From Strigomonas culicis (Eukaryota; Euglenozoa; Kinetoplastea; Trypanosomatida; Trypanosomatidae): a DNA stretch of 32,667 nt. Of the stretch, positions 1 through 9,997 are shown in pieces. Position 1 is the stretch's first letter, and every line of letters starts with the position of its first letter. Both the position numbers and the translations under genes were made by a program. Where the stretch lies: the NCBI GenBank assembly GCA_000482145.1, contig AUXH01000168.1, forward strand, positions 1 through 32,667, read 5' to 3'. The notes beneath the pieces are model-generated. The model saw only the letters and a list, made by a program, of their open reading frames with translations. It searched no databases and was not told the DNA's origin.

Positions 1-2416
1 CCGCGGGTAGGTAGTGCTCGCTCTCGAAGCGACCCAGGCCGGCGCGCGCGCCGCCACCACTGTTGCCGCTGCCGCTGGCGGTGGCGGCCGGGTCCGGCAG
101 GTACGTGACGCGCGGGCGGCGCAGCTGGTCGAGCGCGTCGAAGCGCGCGCGGACGAGCGCGCCGATCTGCAGCCGGTCTGTCCCGTGCCCGCGCACCAGA
201 ATGCTTTCATGCAGCCCGCAGTCGACGAAGACGCCGAAGGTCGTGACGCTGCCGACGACGCCCTCCAGCACCTGCCCGGGTTCTAGATCCTCCACGCGCA
301 GCACCTCGCGGCGGAGGAGCCCCGCGTGCGGGAGCGACGCGCGCGGGTCCGCGGCCGGCTGCAGCAGCTCCTGCCGCACGAGCCGCAGCGTCTCCACGCC
401 GCAGTCAAGCCCCTCGTGCGCGGCCAGCTGCTGCAGCGCGGCCTCGTCCATCGCCGCGAGCGCGCGGCCGACCGCCAGTCGCGCGGCGGCCTCGTCCGCG
501 GCCGCGCCGGCGCCGAGCCGCCCGGCCGCGTGCGCCGCCAGCAGCCGCCGCACCACCGCGTAGGACTCCGGGTGGAGGTTTGTCGCGTCGAGCGGCTCGG
601 GGGAGTGCGGGAAGCGGAAGAAGCCGGCGATCTGCGTGTACACGGCCTCCGTCATGCCGGGCACGCGGCGGAGGTCCTCGCGGCTCGCGAGCTGCTTCGC
701 GTGGCGCGCGAGCACGATCTGGTCGACGACACGCTTGTGGATGCCGGGGACCTTCTCCATCACGTAGCGGTTCGCGCTCGCCGCGTTGACACCGACCTGC
801 GCGACGCAGGACTCGACGACGCGGCCCAGCTCGCGCAGCAGCTCCCTCTCGGGCACGTCGTGCTGGTACATGCCGATGCCCATGCTGCGCACGGGGATCT
901 TCACGAGCTCGCTGAGCGGGTCCAGCACGCGCCGGCCGATGCTGACCGCGCCGCGGTACATGATGTCGAGCTGCGGGAACTCCTCCTTCGCGATGTCGCT
1001 GACGGAGTAGACGCTCGCGCCCGCCTCGCTCACCACCGCGAACTCCACGTCCTTCCAGCCGCACTCGCGGATGACGGTCGCGACGAGCGCGGCGGTGCGG
1101 TACGACGCGGTGCCGTTGCCGATGACGATCTTGTTCAGTCGCTTCTCCTCCACCGCCTTGCGCACGTACGCCTTCATGCGCCCCTCCTCCATGAGGGTGC
1201 AGCGGAAGTACGTCAGCACGCCGCCGTGCTCGTCCAGCACGACGCACTTGACGCCGTTGCTGATGCCGGGGTCCATCGCCAGCACGCGCGCGTGCGCCAT
1301 CGGCCGCTGCAGCAGCATCTGCCGCGCGTTGTGCGCGAAGACCAGGATGGCCTCCTGCGCCGCGCTCTTCTGCAGGTCGCGCCGCACGGACGCGGTGGCC
1401 GCCTTCACAAAGTGGTCCCGCGCCGCCACGAGGCTCGCGCGCAGTACCTCGCGCTCGTAGGCGGTCGGAGCCTCGGCCGCGGCGGGCCCGTCGCCGCCGG
1501 GGAAGCGGTATCCGATGCCCGGGAACCGCGCCCGCACGCTACGCGAGAAGAGCGCGTGGGCGCCGGGGCCGACGCCGAGCTGCACCTGCAGCACGCCCTT
1601 CGCCTCGCCGCGGCTGGTGGCCAGCACGACGTGGCCCTCGACCGTGCTCACGCGGTAGCGCCTGCCGTCGTAGAACTGGAACTTCTTGCGCAGCTGCTCG
1701 AAGTCCTCCTTTCGCAGCTCCTTCGCCGCCTTCTTGCGCGCGGCCGCGACGAGCGCGCAGTGCAGCACGCCGCTGTCGCGCGCGTAGGCGAGCATCGCGC
1801 GCCGCAGCGCCTCATCGCGCTGTAGCTCCTCCGCCACGACCGCGACGAGCAGCCGCTCGCCGTCCTCCACGCCGGCGACGGTGCGGCGCAGGTCGGGGAG
1901 CGGCTGGCACGTCTGCAGCAGCTGCTGCGCGGCGGCGCCGAGGCCCGCCTCGCGCCCGCGCGACGCGAGGCTCGTCTTGCGCTCCTTGAAGGGCTCCCAC
2001 GCGTCCTCGAGCTGCGAGAGGTGCACCATCTGCAGCAGGGCGGCGCGCAGCTCCGGGGTGAGCAGGCCGCGCTGCGCAAGGCTCTTCAGCATGAACTGCC
2101 GCCGCTGGTGCACCGCGGCCACCTCCTCGGCGGTGTCCAGCACCGCGCGCAGCACGTCCTCCGTCATGTGCCCGGTGTGGTCCTGGCGGTACCGCGCGAG
2201 GAAGGGCACCGTGGCGCCCTCGCGCGCCTGCTCCAGCACGTAGCGCACCGCCGGCGGCGGCAGCGCCAGCCGCTGCGCCACCGTCTGGCACAGCGCCGCC
2301 TTGGGCATCGCCGCCGTGCGCACGGACGACCCGTCCTCGTCGCTGTCCTCCGCCTCGGGCCGCGGCCGACGGGCGGCGCCGCGCGCGGGCGCGGTGGTGG
2401 GGGGGGAAGCAGACAT
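1..2416 (-). CDS. Tex-like S1 RNA-binding protein (3' end cut by window edge)
   Basis: About 805 codons are visible and the stop lies beyond the left edge. The start is the first ATG (2414-2416); the frame stays open a little further upstream but without an ATG. Domain order matches the bacterial Tex / animal SRBD1 family: an N-terminal helical region ending in a stretch like VPFLARYRQDHTG (about residues 65-90), an RNase H-fold YqgF-like domain with LAMDPGISNG (Asp near 382), a helix-hairpin-helix region with VGVNAASANRY and VPGIHKRVVDQI (about 535-600), and an S1 domain with GQVLEGVVGSVTTFGVFVD (about 705-760). Tex proteins bind nucleic acid and are linked to transcription; the role in trypanosomatids is inferred. 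A Ser/Pro/Glu-rich N-terminal tail of about 35 residues precedes the conserved part. Extremely GC-rich (48 of 60 bases at 421-480). Confidence 0.88.
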   Translation of the reverse strand, partial: MSASPPTTAPARGAARRPRPEAEDSDEDGSSVRTAAMPKAALCQTVAQRLALPPPAVRYVLEQAREGATVPFLARYRQDHTGHMTEDVLRAVLDTAEEVAAVHQRRQFMLKSLAQRGLLTPELRAALLQMVHLSQLEDAWEPFKERKTSLASRGREAGLGAAAQQLLQTCQPLPDLRRTVAGVEDGERLLVAVVAEELQRDEALRRAMLAYARDSGVLHCALVAAARKKAAKELRKEDFEQLRKKFQFYDGRRYRVSTVEGHVVLATSRGEAKGVLQVQLGVGPGAHALFSRSVRARFPGIGYRFPGGDGPAAAEAPTAYEREVLRASLVAARDHFVKAATASVRRDLQKSAAQEAILVFAHNARQMLLQRPMAHARVLAMDPGISNGVKCVVLDEHGGVLTYFRCTLMEEGRMKAYVRKAVEEKRLNKIVIGNGTASYRTAALVATVIRECGWKDVEFAVVSEAGASVYSVSDIAKEEFPQLDIMYRGAVSIGRRVLDPLSELVKIPVRSMGIGMYQHDVPERELLRELGRVVESCVAQVGVNAASANRYVMEKVPGIHKRVVDQIVLARHAKQLASREDLRRVPGMTEAVYTQIAGFFRFPHSPEPLDATNLHPESYAVVRRLLAAHAAGRLGAGAAADEAAARLAVGRALAAMDEAALQQLAAHEGLDCGVETLRLVRQELLQPAADPRASLPHAGLLRREVLRVEDLEPGQVLEGVVGSVTTFGVFVDCGLHESILVRGHGTDRLQIGALVRARFDALDQLRRPRVTYLPDPAATASGSGNSGGGARAGLGRFESEHYLPA

Positions 2417-3691
2417 GGCGGGGCCCTCGCCCTCCTCCGGTTCCGGCGCCTCTTCTCCGCTGAGAGAGGCGCTGCTCCTAAACGCGCGTGCGCTGTGCCA
2501 CAGTGCTGCTGCACCGGCCGGCGCGTGACGGCCCAGAGGGACCGCCTGCGGTTGATAACGGCGCGGGGCGCCGAGACAGGGCAGTGAGGTGCGAGCGCCG
2601 CTGCCTAGTGTACGCCGCACTGCACAAGAGGCTGCAGCAGTGGTCGCGATCCGCCTTGGATAGACTAGCGATGGTAGAAGTGCGGGCGCCACGAACGCGG
2701 CGAGGCGCATGCACAAACTAGAAGAGGGAATAGACGGACGTCAATAATAACGAAAAAATCAAAGGCAAAAAAAAAACACCAAATGAAGCAAAGTGTTGTA
2801 AGAGTTTTCCTGTTCTCTCTTCTTTGTTGGAAGAAAAGGGGGGAGAGAAAGCAAATGATAGAGGAGGAAGAAACAAATGCGCACATCAGAAAGATAAGGA
2901 GTACACAAAAGTCATCGATAAGTAAAAAAAAACAGTTTCCCTCCTTTTCTTTCCTTTTTTGCTTATCCATGCATTAAAGTGAAAACAATAATGAGCGAAA
3001 AAAAAACGGTTTCAATGCAGTACACTTATGAAGTACATACATAACATTTAGTAATATGATCAACAGGGGGAACAAATAATAAAAAGCGAGCGTTTGATAA
3101 CTCAAAAACTAAAAGGCAAAAAACACATGTACAACAGTTTTATAGTAGCTGCGGATGGCAGATCACATATAAAGAAAGAAAAGCAACAAAAAAAAGGAAT
3201 AAAAATAGTGCTTTTAAATGCAGTGACTTTTTTTTTTCCTGTCAAGGCATATTATATATATTTATATTAATCGTAGATGTCCACCTGACCAACAAAAAAA
3301 AAACTCAGAAGATCAGAACAGTTATGAATAACAGAGCAATATGTGTTTTAAGCAAATTAAGGTGTGATGATTCCCTTTTTTTGGAAGGGTAGAAGAGCCA
3401 AAACAATAACAAAAGAGAAAAACGCTTACTCACGATCGTTCAATTACTTTGACGTCGTTTTTTCTTTAAAAGTATCTTACCTTTTGAAACGAAATTACAA
3501 CAAAATAAATATAAGTAAAAAAAAAAGAGCTCTTCCACTTTAGCTACACCATTTCACTCGTCTGTCTTCTCCTCCTTTTTCATTATTGGTTTTTTTTTTG
3601 TTATTGTTTGTCTTTACGTTTGGTGTCGATGTTATTGCTACGGTTACGGGTCCTCTCTCCCCTCTGAGGCTGCCACCGCGTCGCGGTGGGT
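2417..3691. other. Intergenic gap, no gene seen
   Basis: The first 300 bases next to the Tex-like gene are GC-rich; the rest is AT-rich with many A runs on the plus strand (T runs on the coding strand). A pyrimidine tract on the minus strand (2721-2730) followed by AG at 2718-2719 is a possible splice acceptor for the Tex-like mRNA, giving a leader of about 300 nt. A Lys/Phe-rich minus-strand ORF at 2665-2970 looks like chance. Confidence 0.5.
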
Positions 3692-5236
3692 CTAGCTGAA
3701 GGGCATCACGAGGCCGATCTGCACCAGCGACCCGATTGCGCAGCCGGCCAGCAGCATGACGCCGTTTGTCTGCCCGGCCAGCGCGCGCTCCCCCTCCGTG
3801 CGCAGCGCGGGCGTCTCCGGCGCGTACACCATCGAGAGTGTGCCGAAGAAGCCGTTCGAGACGGCGAGCACGGCGGTGAAGACATAGGCGGCCGCGTGGC
3901 TGGGGATCTGCTTCGCCGCACACAGGATGAGCAGCGGGATGAAGATGATGCGGACGATGGAGCCGATGACGACGACCTTCCGCGGCACCCACAGGACCTT
4001 GATGAGCGTCAGGCAGCGGCCGACGAGGTCGCCGAAGTTGTAGATGGCCATGACGATCGTCGTGTACCAGCCGTCCTCCGGATCCACCGCGGTGAGCATG
4101 CCGGGGTACACGAGGTACGTGATGCCGAAGGTCAGCACGCAGGAGATCATCATCGGGTAGATCTCGCGCACGACGGGCCACAGCCGCACGCCCTGCAGCA
4201 GCTCTGCGGTCGTCAGCGGCTCTTGCTCGTCCGCGTCGGAGCTCGCGACCGTGCCGGCGGCGACCGCGCCGTCCTTCGCGAGGGAGGGCCGGCCGCCGCT
4301 CTCGTCGTCGTTGCCGTCGTCCAGCTGCCGCTGCTTGAGCGCGGCGGCGTCCGCGCGGTCCTCGCGCGGCGCGCGGTCGTCGAAGAGCATATCGTCGTCG
4401 AGCACCGGCAGGTGGTGACCGTCGGCGGTCGCGATGGGCTCCGCGGCGGCCACGGCCGCGAGCTCGCCGTCGCCCGCCACGGCTGCAGTGGCCGCCTGGG
4501 CGGCGCGGGCGGCGGAGGTCTTGCGGTAGACGTTGTGCCAGATGCTGCGGTGCGAGCGGAACTCCGCCACGTAGTGCCGCGCGAAGGGGTTGCACAGCAG
4601 CGACAGCAGGAGCACGCCGCCGAGGAAGATGATGCCCAGGGCAAGCGAGAAGTAGATGATGGACTGCGTGAGGACGGAGGCGTAGGTGTCCGGCATGACG
4701 CCCTTCAGGACAATCTGGATGACGGAGACCAGCGCGCTGGAGGCCGCGGACCCGACCAGCATGCCGGTCAGCATCTTGGGCGGGCAGGGGCCGAAGAGCG
4801 CGTAGCCGGTGTTCTCAAAGTAGGCGCGCGCGGCGCCGCCCAGGTAGGCGACGATCACGATGCCGGCGATGGCGCTCGCCTCGCTCGCGCCCGAGTGCGG
4901 CAGCACGACGATCACGATGAGCTCGACCAGCATGACCAGCACGCTCACCTGCATGCGGGAGAGGAGAGAGAAGCGGCACATGAAGGTGGTGAGGTTCGTC
5001 GGCTCGTGTAGTGCCTGCGAAACAAGCGTTACCACCGTGTAGTACGTCAGCACGTTCACCCAGAAGGAGGAGAAGACGGGCGTCGCGTTTTGATCCTTGT
5101 CAATGTACTTGTAGTAGTCCAGCATGAAGCTCGGGGCAGAGTTGATCGCATTCGGACCCATCACCATCGTCAGCCCGACGACCAGACTCGTGAGGAACAT
5201 GCCCACTTCAGAGGCACTGCGAAATCCCTTAACCAT
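3692..5236 (-). CDS. ENT-family nucleoside/nucleobase transporter
   Basis: A 514-aa polytopic protein. The ATG at 5234-5236 gives MVKGFRSASEVGM; upstream sequence is a pyrimidine tract and leader, so it is not coding. About 11 hydrophobic spans are visible, six before and five after a hydrophilic loop of about 100 residues rich in Ala, Asp and Glu (roughly residues 235-345), the usual ENT (SLC29) topology. Signatures include MVMGPNAINSAPSFML in span 1 and IYNFGDLVGRCLTL in span 8. Trypanosomatids cannot make purines and import them through ENT proteins, so a purine nucleoside or base permease at the plasma membrane is the likely role. Substrate choice (NT1/NT2-like or NT3/NT4-like) cannot be read from the sequence. 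The acceptor AG lies only 34 nt upstream. Confidence 0.9.
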   Translation of the reverse strand: MVKGFRSASEVGMFLTSLVVGLTMVMGPNAINSAPSFMLDYYKYIDKDQNATPVFSSFWVNVLTYYTVVTLVSQALHEPTNLTTFMCRFSLLSRMQVSVLVMLVELIVIVVLPHSGASEASAIAGIVIVAYLGGAARAYFENTGYALFGPCPPKMLTGMLVGSAASSALVSVIQIVLKGVMPDTYASVLTQSIIYFSLALGIIFLGGVLLLSLLCNPFARHYVAEFRSHRSIWHNVYRKTSAARAAQAATAAVAGDGELAAVAAAEPIATADGHHLPVLDDDMLFDDRAPREDRADAAALKQRQLDDGNDDESGGRPSLAKDGAVAAGTVASSDADEQEPLTTAELLQGVRLWPVVREIYPMMISCVLTFGITYLVYPGMLTAVDPEDGWYTTIVMAIYNFGDLVGRCLTLIKVLWVPRKVVVIGSIVRIIFIPLLILCAAKQIPSHAAAYVFTAVLAVSNGFFGTLSMVYAPETPALRTEGERALAGQTNGVMLLAGCAIGSLVQIGLVMPFS

Positions 5237-5717
5237 GGTGTTCAAAAAGGAGTGAAAGGGAAAGAGGGGACTGTATGGAAAGTGAAAAAAAAATGTATAT
5301 GTAAGCAAGCTTCTGTAAATGGAAACGACTTTAAAAAAAAATAATTCGTTAATCGGCTTGTTGGTTTCTTATTCTCGCTTCTCACTATTAGAAACGAACT
5401 TTTTTACTAGGTGTATGAACCTATATATGTTGACACACTGGTAACGCGTCGTATGATGAGAATAACAAGAAAGAAAAGAGGAAGAGAAACAGAGAGAGTA
5501 GAAGTAGAAAGCACATACACGCAACTAGTGGTCAAACACTCACACATACACAGAGAGAGAGGGGAAAAAGGAGGGTTTTCTGCATCAGAAGCATTTCCAG
5601 AATAAAAATAAGCTTAGGGACGGCAAGACACTCACCCGTGCGAGTACTACCAATTAGTGCTAATAATATACAACCTAACCACAAAAAAAAAGGACAAGGA
5701 GGCGACCGCTCGCGCTC
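5237..5717. other. Intergenic gap between PUS10 and ENT gene
   Basis: AT-rich and purine-rich on the plus strand; contains the ENT splice acceptor (listed separately) and the 3' UTR of PUS10. No coding or RNA gene seen. Confidence 0.6.
5271..5293 (-). promoter_or_regulatory. Predicted spliced-leader acceptor of ENT gene
   Basis: On the minus strand nine T's (5285-5293) followed by CACTTTCCATACAG end in AG at 5271-5272, 34 nt before the ATG. It is the last tract-plus-AG before the start codon and supports starting the ENT protein at 5236. Confidence 0.6.
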
Positions 5718-6450
5718 TCAGCTATCGAGGTCCTGCATCGCCATATCCACCACGTCGAGCTGAATGATGTCGGCCCTGCCGTTCAGCAGCATGCCCAAGT
5801 TCGGCACGGTGCGGCCCATGTCCCCGTGCACGAACTCCTTCACGTAGGTCCCTGCCTGCGTCTCCAGGTCGAGCAGGAACCAGTGCGCGTTGAGCGGCGT
5901 CAGGTGCAGCGAGTGAATGGTGCGGGGCCGGGGGTGCAGCGAGCGGCGGTGCAGCACCCGCAGCGGCGTCCTCTGCTCGATCTCGAGGTCCTTCACCGCG
6001 TTCGCGGCGGCGAGGTGCGGGTCCGACCGCGGGTCCGCAATGGCGCGGCTGCACCACACGACGGCGCGGTAGCGCTTCACCTTGCTCTCCGAGTGCCGTG
6101 CGAGGCGCACCGTCACGTTCGCGTCCGTCGACCGCAGCCGCGACACGGCGACGCAGCCGCCCTCGCTGCGGTTGATCGCCTCCGCGAGGGCGGCGAGGTC
6201 CTCCGGCGTGTACCGCTCTCGCGTCGGCGACACGAGCTCCAGCACGAAGGGGCGGCCCGCGCCCAGCATGCGCACGTCCACGTCCTCGCGGCCCGCGGTG
6301 TGGAACTTGTAGCGGCCGTAGCCGTAGACCTGGCCGTAGGCGACCACCTGGGGGTCTATGTCCTGCCACGGCGTCGCGTGGTTGGGCGGTATGCGCGCGA
6401 GCCCTTGGCGGTAGCTCTGGGCGGGCGTCGCCGGGCCGTCACCGCCACCC

Positions 6451-6488
<38 letters not shown>

Positions 6489-7853
6489 GCTGCTCGCCAC
6501 GTTGCCGGCCGGCAGCACCGGCGTGACGCCGTTGGGGAAGAAGAAGGGCAGCACCGGCCGCGCGATGACCTCCTGCAGCGACGCGCTGCCGACGCGGCCG
6601 CCGTTGCTGAACCACGGCGACTGCGACAGCGTGCGGGAGAGCTTGCAGTAGCTGCCCATGATGTTGATGTTCGCGTGCGTGACGACGCACTGCACGACAG
6701 CGGCCTCGCGCCGCGCGGACGGGGGGTGCTGCAGCGGCCCCCAGCCGACCCCGCGCAGATAGGGCTCCACGTAGTCGTAGATGACACCGAAGTTCACAAC
6801 GACGTCCGTGCGGTTCGTGCAGTACGTGGCGGGAAGGTACTTCTCCTCCGAGGTGATGAGCGCCTCCGTCGGGAGGTGGCGACAGAAGATGTCCTCCACC
6901 ACGCTCTCGTTCGACGCGTTGTACTTCAGCGCCTGCGCGCAGCCCACGGCGTCCTGCGCGTCCGCGCCCTCGGTCCTGCGCCGCTTTAGCGGGCCGTTTT
7001 CGTCCCCCTCCGCCGGGTGGTGCCCGCGCACGAGCGCGCGGTACGCCTCCAGCTCCTGCTGCTGCCGGCGCGCGTCGATCTCGCGCTGCCAGCCCTCGGC
7101 GAGCGCGCGGGTGTAGGTCGCCAGGCCGACGAGCTGCGCGGCCCCCTTGGCCAGCACCGCCGCGTGCGCGGGCAGCAGGTAGTGCAGCACGCGCGCGCGC
7201 AGGTCGCTCATGTAGAACTCCTTGAAGTTGGACAGCTCCTCCGGGACAATCTGAGCGGGGTCCGGCCGCGCCGCCGCCGCCGCCGCCGCGTCGGCCGTGC
7301 GGTGCGTGTTGTCAAAGTAGCGCGCCGCGGCCGCCAGCCACGTGAAGGAGAAGCCGCGGCTCACGTTGACGTTCACGGAGACGGCGGCGGCGTCGAAGTA
7401 GGGGCTCGCGCGCACCGCGGCCGCGGCCATGGGCGCGTGCACGTGGTCCATGAACTGGTAGAGGCCCATGCACGCGACGCAGAGCCACGACACGTCGTAG
7501 CGCGGCTCGTCCTTATTCCCCGGCCACCCGTTGGCGGTGAGGGTGTTCGCGCCGTCCGCCTGAGCCTGCGCGGCCTCGTCGTTGCTGTCCGCGATGTACC
7601 GCTTCGCCTCGAAGTAGCGCGCCGCGCTCTCAGCCGTCTCGTGGACAATCGTGAAGTGGGGGTGAAACGTCGTGTCCAGCACCGGCAGCCGCAGCGGCGC
7701 CGCCGCCCCGCCGGCCTCCCCTTCGGTCTCCGGCCGATCCGCCTCGGCCACCTGTGTGGCGGTGCGCGGGATGGGATACTTGAAGAGGATGGACATGCGC
7801 ACTGCGCAGGCGTGGCACAGGGCATCCTTGTCGGTGGCGCCCTCCTTGCCCAT
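5718..7853 (-). CDS. PUS10: tRNA pseudouridine synthase Pus10
   Basis: A 711-aa protein starting at the ATG at 7851-7853 (MGKEGATDKDALC). Pus10 makes pseudouridine in the TpsiC arm of tRNA (positions 54/55). The N-terminal part has two CxxC pairs (Cys13/16 and Cys125/128) typical of the zinc-binding THUMP-containing region. The C-terminal catalytic domain has the family signature AGREDVDVRMLGAGRPF, with the expected catalytic aspartate at about residue 524, and TYVKEFVHGDMGRTVPNLG near the end. The protein is longer than human PUS10 (about 530 aa). Extra length lies in linkers, including an acidic/basic stretch near PLKRRRTEG and a 12-residue polyglutamine run. Neighbours are unrelated transporters, as usual in kinetoplastid gene arrays. 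Confidence 0.94.
6453..6488 (-). repeat. CAG trinucleotide repeat encoding polyGln in PUS10
   Basis: Eleven CTG units plus one TTG on the plus strand read on the coding strand as one CAA and eleven CAG codons (12 Gln). It lies in a linker between recognised Pus10 motifs and stays in frame. Confidence 0.95.
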
Positions 7854-8320
7854 GGTGTAGCTACAAACCGGTTTGCTAGATAATCGGGTCGAAAGCAGAG
7901 AAGGAACGCTCTCTGAACTACTAGTGAACTGAAAAGGAGAAGCAGCAAAAACAGAGGGGGGAAGGGGTGAGAGAACATGTTGTACTGCGAGAAGAAGGAG
8001 ATGGAGGAAAGGACAACCCAAGTGGGTCCAGTGAGAGGCTGGTACGTACCTCTATCGCCTTTTCAGGCGCACTTCATAACCGCACTGCTCATTCCTTCTT
8101 GAAAACTAGAACACAGTCAAAACGAAAAAAAAAATGGAATGTACAAATCAGCTCATTGTTATATCATTACTGACATGCACTGCATTAATTAGTTTAAACC
8201 CACAAGAAGGAAAGCAAAAGTTGTTCAGAAGAGAAAAGCAAACGAAAGAGTAAAAAAAAAACGTGGAATTTGGTTGTATGAGCTCCCTTTCTTATAGATT
8301 TATGTGTGGAGTTCAATCCG
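7854..8320. other. Intergenic gap between permease and PUS10
   Basis: AT-rich with A runs near 8123 and 8253; holds the PUS10 leader and acceptor and the 3' UTR of the permease. No gene seen. Confidence 0.6.
7929..7973 (-). promoter_or_regulatory. Predicted spliced-leader acceptor of PUS10
   Basis: The minus strand reads a long C/T-rich tract (7931-7973, including TTCTCCTTTTC) directly followed by AG at 7929-7930. The leader would be 75 nt. This excludes the hydrophobic upstream extension of the frame, which has no ATG. Confidence 0.6.
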
Positions 8321-9865
8321 TCACAAGTGGCTGTCCTCCTCCTCCCTGTCGCACTCGGTGAGCTCCACATCTTCCTCCACAGAAGCAGTGACGATGCGGC
8401 CCAGGAAATCCTTCGTGCGCACATACGTGCAGTAGTACCACGAGAAGGCCCCGCTGGCGGCGAGAATGGTCAGCGAGATGACCGCGGACGACCACTCCTG
8501 CGAGATGGAAATACACATCAGCGCCACGTACAAGAGCATGGCCATGCCCAACAGCGCGTACATCTTGGCGCCCGTGATGGGCATCCGGTACGGCCGCTCC
8601 AGGTACGGGAAGTGTTGCCGGATCAGCAGAAAGGACATGAACACACACAGCATGCGAATGGAGTAGAGGAACTGGCCGATCATCACAAGCGACTGGAAGT
8701 CGAACAGCATCGAGAAGACGGCGGTCAGCACCGTGTTCGCGGTGATGGCCCAGTGGTAGGTGCCGAAGCGATAGTGCCGGCGGCACAGCAGCTCCCCCAC
8801 CCACCCCGGGAACGCCTCCGTGAGCGCCATGCCGGCGATGATGTGCGACGTGGTGCACAGTGCGGAGAGCGTCAGCCCAAACGCGGACACGACGCTGCCG
8901 AGGACAATAACCGCCTTGAGCGCGCCGCCCCCGACGCGGTACGACACCTCCGCCCAGAAGCCCGTCTGCCACTCGTCCAGGTTGATGGCACCCGTCGTCG
9001 CGCTCGCGCCGACGAGCACGGGCGGCAGATACGTCATGATCGCAAGGCCGACGAGCGGCAGCAGCGAGTTCGTGAAGGTGCGCTGCGGGTCCTTCACGTC
9101 CTCGGCGACAGTCCCCGCCTGCTCGATGCCCGAGAGGTTCCACGAGGCGGTCGTGAAGAAGGTGGCCCATTTGATGTTGCGCGGCACCGTCGCGAGCGCC
9201 GGCCAGTTCATGTAGAAGCCCGTCTTCAACAGGTGCGTGACGAGGAGCAGCAGAAAGGGCGTCACAGAGAAGCACGTGAAGACCACGCTGGCGATGCCGA
9301 CAGCCTCGATACCGAGAATGTTCAGCACGTAGATGACGGCCAGCATGGCCACCCGCAGGCCCACGTGACCGGCGCGCGAGCACGAGAGTGCCGTGCACGC
9401 GTACTCCGAAAAGAGCACCGGGTACAGGGCATTGTCGAGAAAGATGTGGAAGAGGGAGAGCAGTACGAGTGCCAAGTAGGCGATCCGGTGGAACGAAAGG
9501 TTCGCCCACATGAGGTAGCCGGCGTTGGACGGGATAGCGGAGGCCAGCTCGGCCACCACAAGCGCCGTAGGGAGCGCCATCACCAGCGGGATGAGGATGA
9601 TGGACAAAATGGTGAGGAAGGGGCCACCACCAAGGACGGACTCTTCAATGCCGTACGCGCCCCCAATGGTGAAGGAGTACATTAAGCCGGTGAGTAGGAC
9701 GGTAGTGAGCGCTTTCTTTGGCTCCGGCGCCGCGGGGAGTGGAGATGCATGGCTAATGAACTGCCCGTCCACATCATCCACGCCTTCGCGCAGCTGCTTG
9801 GCCGCCAAGTGGCTTCGCGGTGGCTGCTCAAAGTACTGCCGCACATATATACCTCCCGTTTGCAT
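8321..9865 (-). CDS. APC-family amino acid/polyamine permease
   Basis: A 514-aa protein starting at the ATG at 9863-9865 (MQTGGIYVRQYFEQ); the frame is open a few codons upstream but without an ATG. After a hydrophilic N-terminus of about 50 residues come roughly 12 hydrophobic spans. Span 1 has the APC hallmark around GGAYGIEESVLGGGPF (unwound helix that binds substrate), and NLSGIEQAGTVAEDVKDPQRTF resembles span 6 and the following loop of the family. It resembles the group holding the trypanosomatid polyamine transporters (POT1-type) and plant polyamine uptake transporters, so polyamine or amino acid uptake is likely; substrate is not provable here. The C-terminus is short, acidic and cytosolic. 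POT1 of Leishmania is much longer, so orthology is open. Confidence 0.87.
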   Translation of the reverse strand: MQTGGIYVRQYFEQPPRSHLAAKQLREGVDDVDGQFISHASPLPAAPEPKKALTTVLLTGLMYSFTIGGAYGIEESVLGGGPFLTILSIILIPLVMALPTALVVAELASAIPSNAGYLMWANLSFHRIAYLALVLLSLFHIFLDNALYPVLFSEYACTALSCSRAGHVGLRVAMLAVIYVLNILGIEAVGIASVVFTCFSVTPFLLLLVTHLLKTGFYMNWPALATVPRNIKWATFFTTASWNLSGIEQAGTVAEDVKDPQRTFTNSLLPLVGLAIMTYLPPVLVGASATTGAINLDEWQTGFWAEVSYRVGGGALKAVIVLGSVVSAFGLTLSALCTTSHIIAGMALTEAFPGWVGELLCRRHYRFGTYHWAITANTVLTAVFSMLFDFQSLVMIGQFLYSIRMLCVFMSFLLIRQHFPYLERPYRMPITGAKMYALLGMAMLLYVALMCISISQEWSSAVISLTILAASGAFSWYYCTYVRTKDFLGRIVTASVEEDVELTECDREEEDSHL

Positions 9866-9950
9866 GTCAACGTAGAAGAGAAAAGGCAACGATTATTACG
9901 AGTACGAGAATCTACTTGTCCACTTTCGACAAGAAAGAACAGCTGCTGTG

Positions 9951-9997
9951 CTATAAAAAGGCATCGAAAAAAAAAGAGAGAGAGAGAGAGGGAGAGA
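9951..9997 (-). promoter_or_regulatory. Predicted spliced-leader acceptor of permease gene, with (CT)n tract
   Basis: On the minus strand a (CT)n dinucleotide run (9975-9996 region) runs into nine T's, then a short T-rich stretch ending in ATAG at 9951-9952. This gives an 85-nt leader. Further AGs at 9946-9947 and 9943-9944 are alternatives. Confidence 0.55.
9975..9996. repeat. (AG)n dinucleotide repeat
   Basis: Alternating A and G on the plus strand (CT on the coding strand), with one break near 9990; forms the pyrimidine tract of the permease acceptor. Confidence 0.9.

Noticed and set aside
326..1825. Long plus-strand ORF opposite the Tex-like gene
   Set aside because: Arg/His/Ala-rich product is a shadow of GC-rich minus-strand coding sequence; the same applies to long plus-strand frames opposite the ENT, PUS10, permease, Pumilio-repeat, 559-aa, ligase and LRR genes.
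2665..2970. 101-codon minus-strand ORF with Phe/Lys-rich product
   Set aside because: Lies in low-complexity AT-rich spacer, overlaps the putative leader of the Tex-like gene, and has no domain.
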